The notes: generated by a model from the letters alone, not told the origin. Counted from the stretch's first letter, positions 27,313-36,389 are shown. The stretch is 64,000 nt of DNA from Shinella sp032095155 (GCF_049199905.1 NZ_JBLZPK010000007.1:1-64000), one strand, 5' to 3'. A program made the numbers and translations.

Positions 27313-28404
27313 ATGGCAACGCCCATCCTGCAATTCGGAACCAGCCGCTTCCTGCAGGCCCATGCGGACCTCTTCGTCAGCGAAGCGCTGGAACACGGCG
27401 AGGCGCTTGGCCGCGTCACCGTCGTGCAGACCACCGGCTCGCCGGAACGCGCCGGGCGGCTCGCCGCCCTTGCCGCGCCGGAGGGGTATCCCGTCATCGT
27501 GCGCGGCCGGCGGGATGGCCGGGATGTCGACAGCCGGCAGCGCGTTACCAGCATTGCCCGCACCCTTTCGACGGCGACGGATTGGGATGCGGTAAAAGCG
27601 GTCTTTCGCGATGAGGCCGAGGTCGTCATTTCCAATACGGGCGATACCGGCTACCAGGTCGGCCCCGACGATCTTGCCGGTACCGTGCCCGCCTCGTTTC
27701 CGGGTAAGCTGCTGGTGCTTCTTCACGATCGCTTCCGTGCAGATCGTCCCGGCCTGACCGTACTGCCGTGTGAACTCGTCGCGCGCAACGGTGATGTCCT
27801 CAAGCATCTGATCCTGGACTTGCAATCCGATCGTTACCCGGAGTCTGATTTTCGAGCTTGGCTGTCCGGTGATGTGATCTGGGCCAATACGCTGGTCGAT
27901 CGCATCGTCTCCGAGCCGATCGAACCCGCCGGCGCGGTGGCGGAACCCTATGCGCTCTGGGCGATCGAAAGGCAGCCCGGACTGACGGTGCCGTGCACGC
28001 ATCAAAACATTCTCGTCGTCGACGATCTCACGCCCTATGAGAAGCTGAAGCTGCACATCCTCAATCTCGGCCATACGGTGCTGGCGGATCTCTGGCTGAA
28101 AGAAAACCGGCCCGCGGACGAGACCGTGAAGGCGATCCTTGCGGACGGCCGCGTTCGGGAACGGCTACTCTTTCTCTACGGGCAGGAGGTTGTGCCGGGC
28201 TTTGCCGCCAAGGGGCTTGGGAACGAGGCGGAAACCTATGTCGCCGCGACGCTGGAGCGCTTTGACAATCCCTTCCTCGATCACCGGCTGCGCGACATCG
28301 CCAATCACCATGCGGAAAAACTCGTCCGCCGCATTGTGGATTTCCATGCCTGGACACCCGAAGTGCCCAAGCCCGAACTCCTGGCGATGGCCGGCGGTCA
28401 GTAA
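27313..28404 (+). CDS. Mannitol dehydrogenase / tagaturonate reductase family oxidoreductase
   Basis: 363 residues. The N-terminal ILQFGTSRFLQAHADLF is the family's dinucleotide-binding loop, and VVISNTGDTGYQ the second block. The conserved Lys-Asn-His catalytic pattern is in KLHILNLGHTVLADLWL. It is shorter than UxaB or mannitol 2-dehydrogenase (about 480-490 residues), so the C-terminal domain is reduced. Substrate unknown; a hexuronate or keto-sugar reduction is plausible. It starts ten bases after the regulator stop and overlaps the convergent aldolase gene by seven bases. Confidence 0.8.
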   Translation: MATPILQFGTSRFLQAHADLFVSEALEHGEALGRVTVVQTTGSPERAGRLAALAAPEGYPVIVRGRRDGRDVDSRQRVTSIARTLSTATDWDAVKAVFRDEAEVVISNTGDTGYQVGPDDLAGTVPASFPGKLLVLLHDRFRADRPGLTVLPCELVARNGDVLKHLILDLQSDRYPESDFRAWLSGDVIWANTLVDRIVSEPIEPAGAVAEPYALWAIERQPGLTVPCTHQNILVVDDLTPYEKLKLHILNLGHTVLADLWLKENRPADETVKAILADGRVRERLLFLYGQEVVPGFAAKGLGNEAETYVAATLERFDNPFLDHRLRDIANHHAEKLVRRIVDFHAWTPEVPKPELLAMAGGQ

Positions 28405-29198
28405 CCGCCGCCGCGCTTTTCCGCTTCCTTTTCACCGAGGAAGCTGCGGCGCAGGTTTTCGACCGCCGAAACGAGGCAATTTACATCGGTGCCGATCGCC
28501 AGGAAATCCGCGCCGAGATCGCGATAGACTGCGGCCTGCGGCAGCGAGACGGTCATGATGCCCCGCGCCTTGCCGTGCGCCTTGGTGCGCGCGAAAATAT
28601 GCTTGATCGCTTCCAGCACCTCCGGCGCACCGGGATTGCCGAGATGGCCCATATCGGCGGCCAGATCCGATGGGCCGATGAAGATGCCGTCGACGCCCTC
28701 GACCGCGGCGATCTCGTCGACCGCCGCGAGGCCTGCGCGGTTTTCCACCTGCACGATCAGGCAGATCTGGTCATTGGCGGTCGTGATGTAATCCGGTGTG
28801 CGGTTGAAATCGCTGGCCCGGCCAAGACCGGCGCCGACGCCGCGGATGCCATGCGGCGGATAGCGCAGGGCGCGCACCAAAGCTTTTGCCTCTTCGGCCG
28901 ATTCGACCATCGGGATCAAGAAGGTCTGGGCGCCCTGATCGAGCAACTGCTTGAGAATCCAGGCCTCGCCCATCGGTGGGCGGACCATGGCATGGGTGGG
29001 CGTGTGGCGCAGCGCTCCGATCTGCGCGCTGATCAGCGGCATGTCGTTCGGGCCGTGCTCACCGTCGATCAGCAGCCAGTCATAGCCGCTGGTCGAGAGA
29101 ATTTCCGCCGCATAGGCGCTGCCAAGTGCTGCCCAGAGACCAAGCTGAAACCGACCCTCGCGAAGGGCTGCCTTGAAGGCGTTTTTGGGTGCTGTCAC
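28398..29198 (-). CDS. HpcH/HpaI family aldolase (2-keto-3-deoxy acid aldolase)
   Basis: 266 residues from GTG at 29198 (reading VTAPKNAFKAAL, translated with Met), preferred because GAGAGGG stands six bases upstream; an ATG at 29216 or one at 29249 would lengthen it. Family motifs are DGEHGPND, VQVENRAGLAAVDEIA and IFIGPSDLAADMG, with the metal-binding Glu and Asp. Such enzymes split 2-keto-3-deoxy sugar acids into pyruvate and an aldehyde; for a fucose-derived acid this would be lactaldehyde. It follows the aldehyde dehydrogenase on the minus strand. Confidence 0.86.
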   Translation of the reverse strand: MTAPKNAFKAALREGRFQLGLWAALGSAYAAEILSTSGYDWLLIDGEHGPNDMPLISAQIGALRHTPTHAMVRPPMGEAWILKQLLDQGAQTFLIPMVESAEEAKALVRALRYPPHGIRGVGAGLGRASDFNRTPDYITTANDQICLIVQVENRAGLAAVDEIAAVEGVDGIFIGPSDLAADMGHLGNPGAPEVLEAIKHIFARTKAHGKARGIMTVSLPQAAVYRDLGADFLAIGTDVNCLVSAVENLRRSFLGEKEAEKRGGGY

Positions 29199-29264
29199 GA
29201 TTTTCCCTCTCGACATAAGCCGGCCGGCGGTGTTCGCCGGCCGGGTCATCAGACTGAATACTGC

Positions 29265-30716
29265 TTATGCAATACCACCGAGGCAGACATATTTGATCTC
29301 GGTGAACTCCTCGATGCCGTAGCGCGAGCCCTCGCGGCCGAGGCCCGAGAGTTTCACGCCGCCGAACGGCGCCTCCGCCGTGGAGATCAGGCCGGTGTTG
29401 ACACCCACCATGCCGTATTCCAGTGCCTCCGCCACGCGGAAGACGCGGGAGAGTTCCTTGGCATAGAAATACGAGGCAAGCCCGAACTCCGTGTCGTTCG
29501 CCTGCGCGATCACATCGTCCTCGTCCTTGAACCGGAACAGCGGCGCGACGGGACCGAAAGTCTCTTCGCGGGCGACGGCCATATCCGGCGTCACATCGGC
29601 AATCACGGTCGCTTCGTAGAACGTGCCGCCCAGCGCATGGCGCTTGCCGCCCTGCACCACACGGCCGCCCTTCTTCACGGCGTCAGCGACATGCTCCTCG
29701 ACCTTCTCAAGCGCGGCATTGTCGATCAGCGGGCCGAGGATGACGCCCTCGTCGAAACCGTTGCCGGTCTTCAGCTTGCCGACGGCGCTCGCGAGCTTTT
29801 CGGAGAAGGCGTCATAGACACCCTCCTGTACATAGAGGCGGTTGGCGCACACACAGGTCTGCCCGTTGTTGCGGAATTTGGCGATCAGCGCACCCTCGAC
29901 CGCCGCATCGAGATCGGCATCGTCGAACACGATGAAGGGCGCATTGCCGCCGAGTTCGAGGCCGAGCTTTTTGATGGTCGGGGCGCACTGCTTGTAGAGT
30001 TCCGCACCGATCTCCGTCGAGCCGGTGAAGGTCAGCTTGCGCACGGTCGGGTTTGCCGTCATCTCCGCGCCGATCTCGCGGGCAGAGCCGGTGATGACCG
30101 AGAACAGGCCGGCGGGAAGGCCGGCGCGTTCGGCGAGCACGGCAATCGCAATCGCCGAGAACGGCGTCTGCGAGGCGGGCTTCAGCACCATGGCGCAGCC
30201 GGCGGCAAAGGCCGGGCCGGCCTTGCGGGTGATCATGGCATTGGGGAAGTTCCACGGCGTGATCGCCGCCACAACACCGATCGGCTGCTTCATCACCAGG
30301 ATGCGCTTGTCCTTCTGGTGGCCGGGCACGATATCGCCATAGAGGCGGCGGGCCTCTTCGGCGAACCATTCGACGAAACTGGCGCCATAGACGATCTCGC
30401 CGGTGGCTTCCGCCAGGGGCTTGCCCTGTTCCATGGTCAGGATACGGCCGAGATCGTCCTTGTTGTCGATCATCAGCTCGAACCACTTGCGCAGGATGCC
30501 GGAGCGCTCCTTGGCGGTCCTCGCCGCCCAGCCCTTCTGGGCGACGGCTGCGGCATCGATGGCTTCCTTCGTCTCCGCAGCACCGAGCTTCGGCACGTAG
30601 CCGACAAGCTCGCCCGTCGCCGGGTTCTTCACCGCGATGCCGCTGCCGTCAGCTTCGATCCAGCGCGTGCCAACCAGCGCCGCCTGGCGCAAAAGGCTCG
30701 GGTCTTTCAGTGTCAT
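29265..30716 (-). CDS. NAD(P)-dependent succinate-semialdehyde dehydrogenase family aldehyde dehydrogenase
   Basis: 483 residues of the GabD/SSADH type. Glutamate base in ELGGNAPFIVFDDAD, nucleophilic Cys in NNGQTCVCANR, cofactor loop TFTGSTEIG, and C-terminal FGGVKLSGLGREGSRYG. Close relatives also oxidise glycolaldehyde and lactaldehyde, so next to a keto-acid aldolase it may oxidise the aldehyde product rather than succinate semialdehyde; that is inference. It is first of a two-gene minus operon with the aldolase and divergent from the nitroreductase. Confidence 0.9.
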   Translation of the reverse strand: MTLKDPSLLRQAALVGTRWIEADGSGIAVKNPATGELVGYVPKLGAAETKEAIDAAAVAQKGWAARTAKERSGILRKWFELMIDNKDDLGRILTMEQGKPLAEATGEIVYGASFVEWFAEEARRLYGDIVPGHQKDKRILVMKQPIGVVAAITPWNFPNAMITRKAGPAFAAGCAMVLKPASQTPFSAIAIAVLAERAGLPAGLFSVITGSAREIGAEMTANPTVRKLTFTGSTEIGAELYKQCAPTIKKLGLELGGNAPFIVFDDADLDAAVEGALIAKFRNNGQTCVCANRLYVQEGVYDAFSEKLASAVGKLKTGNGFDEGVILGPLIDNAALEKVEEHVADAVKKGGRVVQGGKRHALGGTFYEATVIADVTPDMAVAREETFGPVAPLFRFKDEDDVIAQANDTEFGLASYFYAKELSRVFRVAEALEYGMVGVNTGLISTAEAPFGGVKLSGLGREGSRYGIEEFTEIKYVCLGGIA

Positions 30717-30871
30717 CGGCGTTCTCCCATTGCGATGCCGTCATTTGTGTCGCAAGCGTTATATTGCCTCCCCCACCCCTTCGACAATGCGGCAGACATG
30801 CGATTTTGACGCTTCGCGGCGCTGGCCGGCCGGTCTAAGGTCGGCCCGCTGATTTGATACGAGGCTTAACA

Positions 30872-31468
30872 ATGACCCATCCCACCGGCCGCGCTGCCGA
30901 CCACGCCATCGCCCCCATCTTCCTCGACCGCTGGTCGCCCCGCGCCTTCACCGGTGAGCCCATGCCGCAGGAGGTGCTGCTGTCGCTGTTCGAGGCCGCG
31001 CGCTGGGCACCGTCGGCCGCCAACGGCCAACCCTGGTATTTCGTCTATGGCCATCGCGGCACCGAGGCGTTCCAGACGATCTACGACACGCTCGACGAGG
31101 GCAACCGGCGCTGGGCCGACAAGGCGTCCGTGCTCATCGTCATCGTCTCCCAGACGCACCGCAAGAATGCTGCCGGCGAGATGCGCCCGGCCTATACGCA
31201 TGCTTTCGACACCGGCACCGCCTGGGGTTATCTCGCACTGCAGGCGATCCATGCCGGCTATCACGCCCATGGCATGGGCGGCATCGACAGGGACAAGGCG
31301 AAAGAGGTTCTGGGCATTCCCGATGGTTTTCGGGTGGAAGCGGCCGTCGCCATCGGCAAGATTGCGCCGAAGGAAACCCTGCCGGAGGACCTGCTGAAAC
31401 GCGAGGTGCCCAGCGGGCGCAAGACGGTCGCGGAGTTCGTCTCCGAGGGACGTTTCAACGCCCCCTGA
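30872..31468 (+). CDS. Nitroreductase family FMN protein
   Basis: 198 residues from the ATG at 30872 (MTHPTGRAAD). The FMN-binding N-terminus is RWSPRAFTGEPMPQE, with ARWAPSAANGQPWYF and DTGTAWGYLALQA downstream, all typical of the NAD(P)H nitroreductase fold. Physiological substrate unknown. It is separated by 155 bases from the divergent aldehyde dehydrogenase and by 22 bases from ada. Confidence 0.9.
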   Translation: MTHPTGRAADHAIAPIFLDRWSPRAFTGEPMPQEVLLSLFEAARWAPSAANGQPWYFVYGHRGTEAFQTIYDTLDEGNRRWADKASVLIVIVSQTHRKNAAGEMRPAYTHAFDTGTAWGYLALQAIHAGYHAHGMGGIDRDKAKEVLGIPDGFRVEAAVAIGKIAPKETLPEDLLKREVPSGRKTVAEFVSEGRFNAP

Positions 31469-31490
31469 TCCGGCCAGCCGGAGCAATGCC

Positions 31491-31702
31491 ATGGATAATG
31501 TTGATGACGATCGCCTCTGGGCGGCGCTGACCGGGCAGGACAAAGGTCAGGATGGTGTCTATGCCGTCTGCTCGAGCGGCATCTATTGCCGCTTCGGCTG
31601 CCCATCCCGGCCACCGCTCCGGAAGAATGTCCGGTTCTATGCCGCGGCCGTTCAAGCATCGGAGGCCGGCTACCGGGCTTGCAAGCGCTGCAATCCGGAC
31701 GT
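31491..31702 (+). CDS. ada: Ada methylphosphotriester-DNA repair domain, cut by gap
   Basis: Seventy residues visible. GIYCRFGCPSRPPLRKNV and CKRCNPD supply the four zinc cysteines of the Ada N-terminal domain, the first of which accepts methyl from phosphotriesters. A full Ada also has an AraC-type helix-turn-helix and an O6-methylguanine methyltransferase domain, about 350 residues in all. The 34-base N run plus 14 bases before the opposing gyrB stop cannot hold that, so either the gap is mis-sized or the gene is truncated. It begins 22 bases after the nitroreductase stop. Confidence 0.82.
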
Positions 31703-31736
31703 NNNNNNNNNNNNNNNNNNNNNNNNNNNNNNNNNN
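31703..31736. other. Assembly gap (34 N)
   Basis: The run interrupts ada. Its length is probably not the true distance, since about 850 bases of ada would be expected here. Confidence 1.
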
Positions 31737-31750
31737 GCTTCCTGATGTCG

Positions 31751-34183
31751 TTAGATATCGAGGTTGGCGACGCTCAGCGCGTTTTCCTGGATGAAATCGC
31801 GGCGCGGCTCCACCTCGTCGCCCATCAGGCGGGCAAACAGGCCGTCGGCATCCGTTGCGTCGGGAACCTTCACTTGCAGCAGCGAGCGGACGTTCGGGTC
31901 GAGCGTCGTTTCCCAGAGCTGCTCGGCATTCATTTCGCCGAGACCCTTATAGCGCTGCATCGACAGGCCCTTGCGGCCGGCTGCGAAGACGGCGTCGAGC
32001 AGGGCGCGCGGGCCGGTCAGTTCCGTCTGGCCGTCCTTGCGGCGCAGTGTCGGCGGAACCCGATAAGCATCTTGGAAACGCGGCGACAGCTGATCGATGT
32101 GGCGGGCATCGGCCGAGCCGATCAGCGCCATGTCGATATGGGCGGATTCCTTGACGCCGCGCACCATGCGCTCGAAGCGCAGGCCGCCATCGCTCGCGAC
32201 GGATCCGGTCCAGCCGCGCTCCGTCTCCTCGGCGATCAGATCGAGACGGCGGGCAACCTCCTCCGCCTTTGCGGCAAAGGCGTCCCGGTCATGGCTGAGT
32301 TCGAGGTTCAGCGCACCGGTGATCGCCGCCTGCTCGACGATCGAGCGGCTATAACGCGAATGCAGGCCATCGATCAGCGTGCGCAGGCGCAGCGCATCCT
32401 GGATCAGTTCGCGGATATCCTGGCCGGCGCGCACTTCGCCGGAGCCCAGCTCCAGCATCGCATCGTCCAAGCCGGCATTGATCAGGTATTCTTCCAGCGC
32501 CTTTTCGTCCTTCAGGTACTGGCTCGATTTGCCGCGCGCCACCTTATAGAGCGGCGGCTGGGCGATATAGAGATGGCCGCGCTCGATCAGCTCCGGCATC
32601 TGGCGGAAGAAGAAGGTGAGCAGCAGGGTACGGATATGGGCGCCATCGACGTCGGCGTCCGTCATGATGATGATCTTGTGATAGCGCAGCTTGTCGGCGT
32701 TGAACTCGTCCTTGCCGATCGATGTGCCGAGCGCGGTGATCAGCGTGCCGATTTCCTGGCTGGAGAGCATCTTGTCGAAGCGCGCGCGCTCGACGTTCAG
32801 GATCTTTCCGCGCAAGGGAAGAATGGCCTGGTTTTCGCGCGAACGGCCCTGCTTGGCCGAACCGCCCGCCGAATCGCCCTCGACGAGGAAGACTTCGGAT
32901 TTGGCCGGATCGCGTTCCGAGCAGTCGGCAAGCTTGCCGGGCAGCGACGAGATGTCGAGCGCGCCCTTGCGGCGCGTCAATTCGCGGGCCTTGCGCGCGG
33001 CTTCGCGCGCTGCGGCAGCCTCGACGACCTTGCCGACGAGGATTTTCGCGTCGGCCGGATGCTCTTCGAACCAGGTGGAGAGCGCCTCGTTGACAAGGTT
33101 TTCCACGACGGGTCGCACTTCCGAGGATACAAGCTTGTCCTTGGTCTGCGAGGAGAATTTCGGATCGGGAACCTTTACCGACAGCACCGCCGTCAGGCCT
33201 TCACGGCAATCCTCGCCCTGCAGCGTCACCTTTTCGCGCTTCATGATGCCGGACGTATCGGCATAGGAGACGACCTGGCGGGTCAGCGCGCCGCGGAAGC
33301 CGGCCATATGCGTGCCGCCGTCGCGCTGCGGGATGTTGTTGGTGAAGCAGAGCACATTCTCGTGGTAGCTGTCGTTCCACCACATCGCGACTTCGACGGT
33401 GATGCCGTCCTTTTCGCCGCGGATGGCGATGGGCTTGGAGACCAGCGACTTCTTGGCGCGGTCGAGATAGACCACGAAGGCTTCGAGGCCGCCCTCATAC
33501 ATCAGCTCGTCCTGCTTGATATCCGAGTGACGGCGATCGGTGAGCAGGATGCGCACGCCGGAATTCAGGAAGGCGAGTTCACGCAGGCGATGTTCGAGCG
33601 TCGAATAGACGAATTCGATGTTGGTGAAGGTTTCGCTCGAGGGCAGGAAGGTCACTTCCGTGCCGGTCTCGCTGCCGCACTCGCCCGTCACCACCAACGG
33701 GCCGTCGGCGACGCCGTGCGTGAAGCTCATCTCGTGGATCTTGCCGGCGCGGCGGATTTTCAGCTTCAGCTGGACCGACAGCGCGTTCACCACCGAGACG
33801 CCCACGCCGTGCAGACCGCCGGAGACCTTGTAGGAATTCTGGTCGAACTTACCGCCGGCATGGAGCTGGGTCATGATGACCTCGGCTGCCGAAACGCCCT
33901 CTTCCTTGTGGATGTCGGTCGGGATGCCGCGGCCGTTGTCCGTCACGGTCACCGAGCCGTCCGCATTGAGCGTGACCGTCACGATATCGGCATGGCCGGC
34001 AAGCGCTTCGTCGATCGCGTTGTCGACGACCTCATAGACCATGTGGTGCAGACCCGAGCCGTCATCGGTATCGCCGATATACATGCCTGGGCGCTTGCGC
34101 ACGGCATCGAGGCCCTTGAGGACCTTGATCGAATCTGCGCCATACTCGGCCGGGCCGTTTTCGGTCTCGGGTGTGTCAGTCAT
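31751..34183 (-). CDS. gyrB: DNA gyrase subunit B
   Basis: 810 residues. GHKL ATPase motifs are VVDNAIDEAL, TDNGRGIPTDIH and SGGLHGVGVSVVNALS. The TOPRIM domain has EGDSAGGSAKQGR and MTDADVDGAHIRTLL, and the C-terminal block GEMNAEQLWETT is present. With GyrA it introduces negative supercoils. A sigma70-like promoter is visible 84-112 bases upstream. The neighbouring XRE-Smr-MltA-Tim44 operon reads in the same direction and ends 150 bases before it. Confidence 0.98.
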   Translation of the reverse strand: MTDTPETENGPAEYGADSIKVLKGLDAVRKRPGMYIGDTDDGSGLHHMVYEVVDNAIDEALAGHADIVTVTLNADGSVTVTDNGRGIPTDIHKEEGVSAAEVIMTQLHAGGKFDQNSYKVSGGLHGVGVSVVNALSVQLKLKIRRAGKIHEMSFTHGVADGPLVVTGECGSETGTEVTFLPSSETFTNIEFVYSTLEHRLRELAFLNSGVRILLTDRRHSDIKQDELMYEGGLEAFVVYLDRAKKSLVSKPIAIRGEKDGITVEVAMWWNDSYHENVLCFTNNIPQRDGGTHMAGFRGALTRQVVSYADTSGIMKREKVTLQGEDCREGLTAVLSVKVPDPKFSSQTKDKLVSSEVRPVVENLVNEALSTWFEEHPADAKILVGKVVEAAAAREAARKARELTRRKGALDISSLPGKLADCSERDPAKSEVFLVEGDSAGGSAKQGRSRENQAILPLRGKILNVERARFDKMLSSQEIGTLITALGTSIGKDEFNADKLRYHKIIIMTDADVDGAHIRTLLLTFFFRQMPELIERGHLYIAQPPLYKVARGKSSQYLKDEKALEEYLINAGLDDAMLELGSGEVRAGQDIRELIQDALRLRTLIDGLHSRYSRSIVEQAAITGALNLELSHDRDAFAAKAEEVARRLDLIAEETERGWTGSVASDGGLRFERMVRGVKESAHIDMALIGSADARHIDQLSPRFQDAYRVPPTLRRKDGQTELTGPRALLDAVFAAGRKGLSMQRYKGLGEMNAEQLWETTLDPNVRSLLQVKVPDATDADGLFARLMGDEVEPRRDFIQENALSVANLDI

Positions 34184-34266
34184 TCAAACGTCTTTCCAGA
34201 GTTTCGCGGACCGGGGTCTCGCGGGACGGCGGGAAGCGCGGCGAATCACCGCTTTCCAAGTCTTGG

Positions 34267-34295
34267 AATATAGGGATTTTGCCCCATAGTTCCAA
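34267..34295 (-). promoter_or_regulatory. Sigma70-like promoter candidate for gyrB
   Basis: On the minus strand TTGGAA (34290-34295) and TATATT (34267-34272) are spaced by 17 bases, giving a leader of about 75 bases before the gyrB ATG. Match by eye, not measured. Confidence 0.55.
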
Positions 34296-34333
34296 ATCCG
34301 AGCACCGCAAAGGCGGCAGAATTCAGGGGATCG

Positions 34334-34711
34334 TCAGGGTTTTACCCGGTTATTGCACGCTTTTTCAAGAATGCCGGCAAGACGGCGTACCGTCTCGGGC
34401 GGAAGGTTGGCGATTTCGGCCGAAACGCGGTTGGCGAAGGCCGTATATTCCGGCGGCAGGCCCGATGTATCGACCACCACGCGCGGATCGGAAATCTGCG
34501 CGATGCGGAACAGTTCTTCCGCCTCGTCCCAGATGACGTTGAAATAGCCGGCGACGCGCTGGAGGAAATCGAAGCTCGGCATGCCGCGCTTGCCGTGCTC
34601 CAGTGCCGAGAGATAGGCCGGGCTGACGCCGAGAGCCGCCGCCATCTCCTTCTGCGAGACGCCCTTGCGATCCCGAAGGTGGCGCACGGCCTTGCCGAAG
34701 GGTGTCGTCAT
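34334..34711 (-). CDS. XRE-family helix-turn-helix transcriptional regulator
   Basis: 125 residues. A Cro/CI-type HTH fills about residues 7-60: VRHLRDRKGVSQKEMAAALG, then VSPAYLSALEHGKRG. The C-terminal half (IWDEAEELFRIAQISDPRVV) is conserved in rhizobial relatives but has no known fold name to me. It overlaps the Smr gene by four bases, so the regulator is the last gene of the Tim44-MltA-Smr operon; it may autoregulate that unit. Confidence 0.9.
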   Translation of the reverse strand: MTTPFGKAVRHLRDRKGVSQKEMAAALGVSPAYLSALEHGKRGMPSFDFLQRVAGYFNVIWDEAEELFRIAQISDPRVVVDTSGLPPEYTAFANRVSAEIANLPPETVRRLAGILEKACNNRVKP

Positions 34712-35274
34712 CGCTTGTCACCGGGGTGGCGAGCGAGGCGGACATAGAGCGCGCCCTCGCCGCCGTGGTTGCGGGCGGCCGCCTCGTAGGAGGAGATCAG
34801 CGGGCGGAATTCCGGCAGCGAGAACCACAGCGGCACCGCACGCTTCAGGGCGCCGTCGCTGCCGAGCGAGGTGCCCTTGCCGGTGATAACAAGCACATGG
34901 CGCAGACCTCGCTCATGCGCCTTGATGAGGAAGCCAAGCAGGAAGCCGTGCGCCTCGCTCTGGATCATGCCGTGCAGATCGATGCGGGCTTCCAGCGCCA
35001 GGCGGCCCTTGGCGATCTTGCGCTTGACCGGGCGCTCCAGCGGATGGTGTTTCGTGTCCTTGCCGCGGCCGATGGTGAGCGCGATGCCCTCGGCGGCCGG
35101 CTGTTCGGCCTTGGCCGTCTTCGGCTCCGGGGGCTTTTCCTCCGGAAGCTTCTCGGCAAAAACGGCTTCGAATTCCGTCAACGCGTCGAGCTTGCCCGGC
35201 ATGGCGCGCGTCGAACGCGCCACCTTGCCCCAGAGGATGCGATCCTCGCTGGAGAGCGTCTTATCCCTGGGCAT
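34708..35274 (-). CDS. Smr-domain (MutS2-like) nuclease-family protein
   Basis: 188 residues from the ATG at 35274 (MPRDKTLSSEDRILW). The Smr domain covers about residues 90-180, with ARIDLHGMIQSEAH and VLVITGKGTSLGSDG, the LDxH and TGxG motifs of this DNA/RNA endonuclease family. A longer upstream frame overlaps mltA and is not favoured. It overlaps mltA by 14 bases and the XRE gene by four. Substrate in bacteria is uncertain. Confidence 0.9.
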   Translation of the reverse strand: MPRDKTLSSEDRILWGKVARSTRAMPGKLDALTEFEAVFAEKLPEEKPPEPKTAKAEQPAAEGIALTIGRGKDTKHHPLERPVKRKIAKGRLALEARIDLHGMIQSEAHGFLLGFLIKAHERGLRHVLVITGKGTSLGSDGALKRAVPLWFSLPEFRPLISSYEAAARNHGGEGALYVRLARHPGDKR

Positions 35275-36376
35275 GGAGGTAGCGCTCCGCTGCCGCCTTC
35301 GGGATGAGGATGTGGAAGGTCGCGGCATTGCGGACATGGCCCGCCAGCGCGCCAGCCACGTCTCCTGATCCGGTAAAGATATCGCCGCGCGCCGGGCCGA
35401 CGATGGCCGTGCCGGTATCGAGCGCCAGCATCAGCCGGCGGAACGGTTTGCCGCCGTCCATATGGGTGAGGCTGTCGCTCGAGATGAAGAAGGGCAGACC
35501 GAAGGTGTGGATCATGCGATCGACGGCCAGCGAGCGGCCGGCGATCAGCGGCACCTTGGCGGCCGCAATAGGCCCAAGCGCCAGGCCTTCGACCGCCGCC
35601 TCCTTGAAGAAGATGAAGGAGCGGTTGTGCCAGAGCACGTCGTCCACCTGGTCCGCATGCCGCGCCAGCCAGTCGCGGATCGAGGCCATGGAGACGGTGG
35701 CGGCATCGATCTCGCCACGATCGATCAGCAGCTTGCCGATGGCCGAGAACGGATGGCCGGTCTTGGCGGCATAGGTGATGCGCTTCACCGTTCCGTCGGG
35801 ATAGACGAGGCGCGCCGCGCCTTGCACATGGGCGAAGAAGACGTCGACCTTCGAGCGTGCATAGGCGATTTCGAGGCCTCGGCCATCGAGATAGCCGCGC
35901 TCGATATCGCCACGATCGGGATGTTCGACGATCACGCCGTCCTTCCGCATGCCGAAGACATAGCCTTGCGGGTAGCCATCCGGTCGATTGGCGTCATCCA
36001 CATCGACGAGATCATCGGGGCGGCGGTAGAAAGGATAGCGGTAATCCGCGTCCGGCTCGGCCTTCACCGCCACTTCCGGCTCATAGAAGGCGGTGACGAA
36101 GCCGGCGGAGCCATCTGCCTTCTCGATGAGGAACGGCACGCACTGCGTCTCGAAGAAGGCGCGCACGGCGGCGGCGCCCTCCGGTTTTTCCCTGTCCGCT
36201 GCGTCCAGCAGCACCAAAAGCTCGCCGGCGGTGATGCCGAGCGAGCCTGTCTTATAGGCTTTGACGTCGCGGATATAATCGCGACAGCGGCGCATTACCG
36301 CCATCAGCGGTGTGGGATCGTCCTCGTCCCAACCGGGAAGCGCCGAAAACCGGGCCGGAACCAGGCGATACTCCAT
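35261..36376 (-). CDS. mltA: MltA-family lytic murein transglycosylase, no export signal
   Basis: 371 residues with the MltA domain in the first two thirds (VTAFYEPEVAVKAEPDADY, YPQGYVFGMR) and the 3D domain at the end, whose aspartates are in ALDTGTAIVGPARGDIFTGS. Members cleave peptidoglycan with 1,6-anhydromuramyl products and are normally exported lipoproteins or periplasmic. Here the sequence begins MEYRLVPARFSALPG with no hydrophobic stretch, and an in-frame stop at 36413-36415 rules out a longer start. How it reaches the cell wall is unclear. It lies 13 bases after the Tim44-like gene. Confidence 0.9.
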   Translation of the reverse strand: MEYRLVPARFSALPGWDEDDPTPLMAVMRRCRDYIRDVKAYKTGSLGITAGELLVLLDAADREKPEGAAAVRAFFETQCVPFLIEKADGSAGFVTAFYEPEVAVKAEPDADYRYPFYRRPDDLVDVDDANRPDGYPQGYVFGMRKDGVIVEHPDRGDIERGYLDGRGLEIAYARSKVDVFFAHVQGAARLVYPDGTVKRITYAAKTGHPFSAIGKLLIDRGEIDAATVSMASIRDWLARHADQVDDVLWHNRSFIFFKEAAVEGLALGPIAAAKVPLIAGRSLAVDRMIHTFGLPFFISSDSLTHMDGGKPFRRLMLALDTGTAIVGPARGDIFTGSGDVAGALAGHVRNAATFHILIPKAAAERYLHAQG

Positions 36377-36389
36377 TTGCGTGCCTCGC

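Noticed and set aside
28575..30809. Open frame of about 740 codons opposite the aldolase and aldehyde dehydrogenase
   Set aside because: No motif, composition typical of antisense reading.
31586..34273. Open frame of about 890 codons opposite gyrB that also crosses the 34-N gap
   Set aside because: Shadow of gyrB, extended by unknown bases.
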